DNA of 64,000 nucleotides from CAVZTX01 sp963778375 (GTDB lineage Bacteria > Chloroflexota > Ktedonobacteria > Ktedonobacterales > Ktedonobacteraceae), in NCBI GenBank assembly GCA_963778375.1, contig CAVZTX010000028.1:252674-316673 (forward strand). Reading direction: 5' to 3'. Of this stretch, positions 61,144-64,000 are shown in pieces. The position numbers and the translations under genes are program-made. Each line of letters starts with the position of its first letter. Position 1 is the stretch's first letter. A model generated the notes under the pieces. It searched no databases, was not told the DNA's origin, and saw nothing but the letters and a program-made list of their open reading frames with translations.

Positions 61144-62175
61144 GACTGGACGTATTGTAGCAATTGGCTAGGCACGGCTGAAGCATCTCCCGAAACTACA
61201 GGCGTCACCATCGTCAATCCATCCCCCGTAAGGACACTCTGCCCCGTTGAGAGGAGATAACCGACAAAGGCAACTGCTCCGGCCTTATTCTTGCTCGTGC
61301 TCGGAATGGTGATGGTGTAGACGGTAGCCCCACCTTTCGTTACCTTTCCGGTTTTCGGATCGGTATAGCTCGCCTGAGCATAGGTGCTATTGAAGCTGGG
61401 ATTGCCTAGATTGATCTGGTCTGGTAAGGTGATGTACGGGATATTTGCCTCTTTGGCTTCGTTGAGGTAAAAGAACCCAGCATCAAGCTGTCCCGAAGTT
61501 AGGCGCGTGACTAGTTCTTCTTCGGGGAAAAGCTGGCTGGTATTCTCTGTGCCGCCAAGAATCTGCTGGCCCAAACTTGGACTGGTGGTAATACTGCTGG
61601 GCGAGTTCCATGAGAATGATCGTACGCACCCCTTTGGGATCAAGTGCCGGGTCAGTACGTCCTATCCGCATTCCAGACTCTTCCAACACCTGATACCAGG
61701 GTTTAGAGCCGCTGGCGGCTGCCTGAAAGTCCGCGGCAAATTTGCTATTCGGATTATAACCAATCACCAACGAAGTACGGGCAAACGGTACATACCACGA
61801 GACATAGTTCCCATTGCTCGCCCCCATCAGACTCTTGTCAACGGCAGCATCCGCGCTGATAAAAATATCGGGTGTGCGCAGCTTTCCCTTGATCTCATTG
61901 GCCAGTGCAGTAGAACCCTTGCCCTCGCCCTGATAACTATATCCCGTGGCTTGTTCAAAGCCCGGTCCAACCTTCTTCTCCATCAAGTTGACGAGCGAAC
62001 CAGCATAGAGGACGGAGACCTTACCTTTAGCAGTCGGAGTAGAGGTGCCGTTACTGCCGGTCGTACTTCCTCCACAAGCCGCAAGTAAGATGGCGAGTAA
62101 CAAAATGAGGCCAGAAATCTTCACTGCTGATATAAAAAAGTTCCGGTGCGTCAAGGGCTGCTGGTTGAGAAACAT
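61140..62175 (-). pseudogene. modA: Molybdate/tungstate-binding lipoprotein, one frameshift
   Basis: The first part (62175 to about 61590) has a lipoprotein signal ending LLAAC (Cys34), then VSVLYAGSLVNLMEKKVGPG, FEQATGYSYQGEGKGSTALA and PDIFISADAAVDKSLMG, typical of the ModA/WtpA binding fold. The frame then drifts (SWRHREYQPAF), while the next frame continues with LGQQILGGTENTSQLFPEEE, SGQLDAGFFYLNEAKEANIP to the stop at 61140. One indel near 61590 would restore about 345 residues. AGGAG lies 6 bases before the ATG at 62175. modB and modC remain open, so a sequencing error is a real alternative to gene loss. Confidence 0.82.
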
Positions 62176-62523
62176 ATGCATCTCCTATGCTACTTGAAAT
62201 AACTGTAGGATCAGGGCTATAGAGACGATCTACTCTCGATATGCCTACTCATGGCTTTGATATTCAATTCATGAGTAACAGAGAGTTGCTTATATTGTAA
62301 GGATGCTATCCTCGGATGTCAAGGAAAAGAACGTTCTCTAAAAAACGATCGGTTCATCGTTAACTACACAAACTCACTGATCTTGAGATGAGACCGTAAC
62401 GCTTTTCGTAACGTTTTTGAGACGTTTGTATGCTACAATAAGTCCCAAATAGACTCGACCACAATTTGTATCTTGCTATGAAAGTGCACTTGCCAGCAGA
62501 CTGGCTTGCAACGGGAGATGTTT
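62176..62523. other. Intergenic region between divergent modA and membrane protein genes
   Basis: Holds the promoters for both directions. Near 62385-62440 the sequence has repeated AACGNTTTT-like elements (TAACGCTTTTCGTAACG, GAGACGTTTG) and TGCTACAAT at 62431-62439, an extended -10-like box for the rightward gene. No ModE-type palindrome is recognised. Confidence 0.4.
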
Positions 62524-63852
62524 ATGGCGGTAGCTCTCAATACGCCCACACAGGAGGCATTCAACAAGCCCTCTCGCCCACGCATGGCGCGGCTCATGAC
62601 GATTGGCTTTCTCATCTATATTCTCCTCATCCTGGTTGGCCATATCATCGGTTTCCCACTGGGATACGCCTACTTGCACACTATCTGTGCAAGTGGATGC
62701 TCACTCACACCGGGGAATGTACGTGCCCTTGAACATCTTGGCCTTTCCATCACGTTCTATGCCAATCTCTATATGGCAATCCAGGTGATCTATATCCTTG
62801 TTTGTGTGGGAATTGCGCTGCTCATTGTCCTTAAGAAGCCCGGCCAATGGGTGCCATTAGGCATGAGCGCGTTTCTAGTGGGTTTATCGGCCTATGAGGG
62901 AGCCGACTATCCAGCCCTTGCCACTGCCTATCCTGTACTCATGGCCCCCATGCAACTCTTGGTCGGCCTGGGAATGGGTCTACTGGGCATGTATGCGCTC
63001 TTAACCTTTCCCAATGGTAAATTTGGCTCTCGTTGGGTGCTGGGATTTTATCTTGTCAACAGCCTGGCCGTCGTGCTCTCCGCCTTCATCACTAATCCTG
63101 TCTTTGACTTGATCAACACGGTGTTCAGTCTGCTCAGCTTTCCTCTGATTGTGGGGGTCTTGATCTACCGCTCTCGCCGTTTCTTGAACGCTAAGGAGCG
63201 AGCTGCCACCAAGTGGATTATATTGAGTTTGAGCATCTTCATCCTGTTCCTTCTCCTGGTTTTTTTCCTCATCCCTGCGCTCGCCCCGGCAGACTCGTTG
63301 GCCTTGCTCATCGTCAATATCGCCGGGTTCTTTGGCTGCGGCATCAATATCGCGGGTTTCCTGCTGGCAATCCTATATGCCAATGCCTTCGATATCGATG
63401 TGTTCGTCAGACGCATCCTGGTCTATACTTTGCTGACCTTCATCCTGGCCGTGTTGTATGTCGGGATGATTGTAGGTTCGCAATTTGTCTTCTTTAATTT
63501 CAGTCCTCAGGCGGCACAATCCCCACTCATCCTGGTCGCTTCGACCTTGATAATCGCAGCACTCTTCCAACCCCTACGCAAGCGCACCCAGCGTACCATT
63601 GACCGGCGCTTCTATCGTAGCAAGTACGATGCTGCCAGGACCATAGCAGCCTTCAGCTCAACGCTGCGCCAGGAAGTAGACCTGGACCAACTACGCGAAC
63701 ACCTGCTGGCCGTAGTGCAGGAGACGATGCAACCAGCCTCTCTTTCCTTGTGGATCCGACCTTTAAAGCAGCAGGCAGCGAGGGAAGCGATCAGGGGAGA
63801 ATCTCACACACACATAGGAGAAATGCCAGGAGTAGACAACTCCTCGCCGTAA
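62524..63852 (+). CDS. Multi-pass membrane protein with RRFYRSKYDA tail, sensor-like
   Basis: 442 residues with about ten membrane helices. After helix one there is an extracytoplasmic loop, ICASGCSLTPGNVRALEHLG. Near the C-terminus ALFQPLRKRTQRTIDRRFYR, SKYDAARTIAAFS and VQETMQPASLSLWIRP form the segment that in Chloroflexota sensor kinases precedes GAF and kinase domains, but the protein ends there. It may thus sense a signal and act with a separate partner. The ATG at 62524 has GGGAGA 6 bases upstream. The gene at 8283-9600 is a frameshifted paralogue. Confidence 0.72.
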   Translation: MAVALNTPTQEAFNKPSRPRMARLMTIGFLIYILLILVGHIIGFPLGYAYLHTICASGCSLTPGNVRALEHLGLSITFYANLYMAIQVIYILVCVGIALLIVLKKPGQWVPLGMSAFLVGLSAYEGADYPALATAYPVLMAPMQLLVGLGMGLLGMYALLTFPNGKFGSRWVLGFYLVNSLAVVLSAFITNPVFDLINTVFSLLSFPLIVGVLIYRSRRFLNAKERAATKWIILSLSIFILFLLLVFFLIPALAPADSLALLIVNIAGFFGCGINIAGFLLAILYANAFDIDVFVRRILVYTLLTFILAVLYVGMIVGSQFVFFNFSPQAAQSPLILVASTLIIAALFQPLRKRTQRTIDRRFYRSKYDAARTIAAFSSTLRQEVDLDQLREHLLAVVQETMQPASLSLWIRPLKQQAAREAIRGESHTHIGEMPGVDNSSP

Positions 63853-63917
63853 ATTTGTCTCTTCGCCAGATGAACGAAACTACGCAAGCGCTATATAATG
63901 GATAAGATTACAATAAA

Positions 63918-63950
63918 GGTGGTTGCTATAAAAGATATACAGCAACCACC
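63918..63950 (-). terminator. Probable terminator for a minus-strand gene at the window edge
   Basis: GGTGGTTGCT and AGCAACCACC are perfect 10-bp arms with a 13-base loop. On the minus strand the hairpin is followed by TTTATTG. It lies 20 bases past the stop codon of the gene that enters from the right. Confidence 0.65.
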
Positions 63951-63970
63951 CGGAACACGCGATTGAGGGA

Positions 63971-64000
63971 CTACTCGTTCTTGCCGACCATCACTTCGGT
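63971..64000 (-). CDS. 3' tip of a gene entering from the right
   Basis: On the minus strand the frame from 64000 reads TEVMVGKNE and stops with TAG at 63971-63973. Only nine codons are visible, so the family cannot be told. The hairpin with T-run at 63918-63950 downstream supports the view that a transcription unit ends here. Confidence 0.4.
   Translation of the reverse strand, partial: TEVMVGKNE

Noticed and set aside
1..64000. tRNA, rRNA or origin of replication
   Set aside because: Reading both strands I found no cloverleaf with a conserved T-loop, no rRNA landmark sequences and no cluster of DnaA boxes; a covariance search would be more decisive.

Overview
The window looks like a chromosomal segment of a Ktedonobacteria-type Chloroflexota, an inference from content only. 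Signs are three GlsB/YeaQ-family membrane proteins, a pentapeptide-repeat gene with a C-terminal nucleotide-binding-like tail, membrane proteins ending in an RRFYR(R/S)KYDA segment, a two-subunit-type methylmalonyl-CoA mutase, a WXG100/EccC-like secretion locus and many hairpin-forming dispersed repeats. No rRNA, tRNA or CRISPR was seen. No sequence search could be run, so family names rest on motif recognition.

Layout. 1-2.4 kb: a decayed subtilase and two GlsB proteins. 2.7-9.6 kb: MFS transporter, DUF1697 protein, a TIR-DUF4268 protein with a good sigma70 promoter, a shattered pentapeptide-repeat gene, a RidA-like protein, a third GlsB protein and a frameshifted membrane protein. 9.9-14.6 kb: methylmalonyl-CoA mutase large subunit, a divergent glutamate racemase, a PAP2-like protein and a methyltransferase. 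14.8-16.4 kb: a divergent LLM oxidoreductase/TetR pair around a strong double operator, probably acquired. 16.7-21.1 kb: respiratory complex I genes A-C-(small membrane protein)-D-H with no nuoB, interrupted by a 51-bp tandem repeat.

21.4-29.4 kb: acyl-CoA dehydrogenase, quinone oxidoreductase, then a tight five-gene cluster (fatty-acyl-AMP ligase-like, ThDP enzyme, SRPBCC protein, acyl-ACP-reductase-like protein, ACP). This is the best candidate for an undescribed pathway: ligase loads a fatty acid on ACP, the reductase makes an aldehyde, and the ThDP enzyme may carboligate it. A convergent aldehyde dehydrogenase follows. 32-41.8 kb: DUF1326 remnant with DUF2182, GNAT, P-loop kinase, secreted phosphoesterase, patatin remnant, beta-lactamase-like hydrolase with a PNPOx-family gene, lipoprotein and Uma2 protein.

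42.1-50.3 kb: a type VII secretion-like locus (two WXG100-like proteins, EccC-like ATPase, coiled-coil protein with a C39-like peptidase domain, possible immunity protein) lies between an intact radical SAM repair-type gene and decayed copies of that same gene. 50.5-54.4 kb: CBS-zinc-ribbon protein and a pyruvate dehydrogenase E1-alpha/E1-beta/E2 operon with two apparent frameshifts. 55-63.9 kb: ATP-grasp protein (frameshifted start), methyltransferase, LLM oxidoreductase, molybdate-type ABC transporter (modA frameshifted, modC with a repeat-derived insertion), a membrane protein and the 3' tip of another gene.

Two themes run through the window: hairpin repeats of at least two families, some sitting in frame inside genes, and an unusual number of genes broken by a single base, which could be real decay or residual sequencing error.
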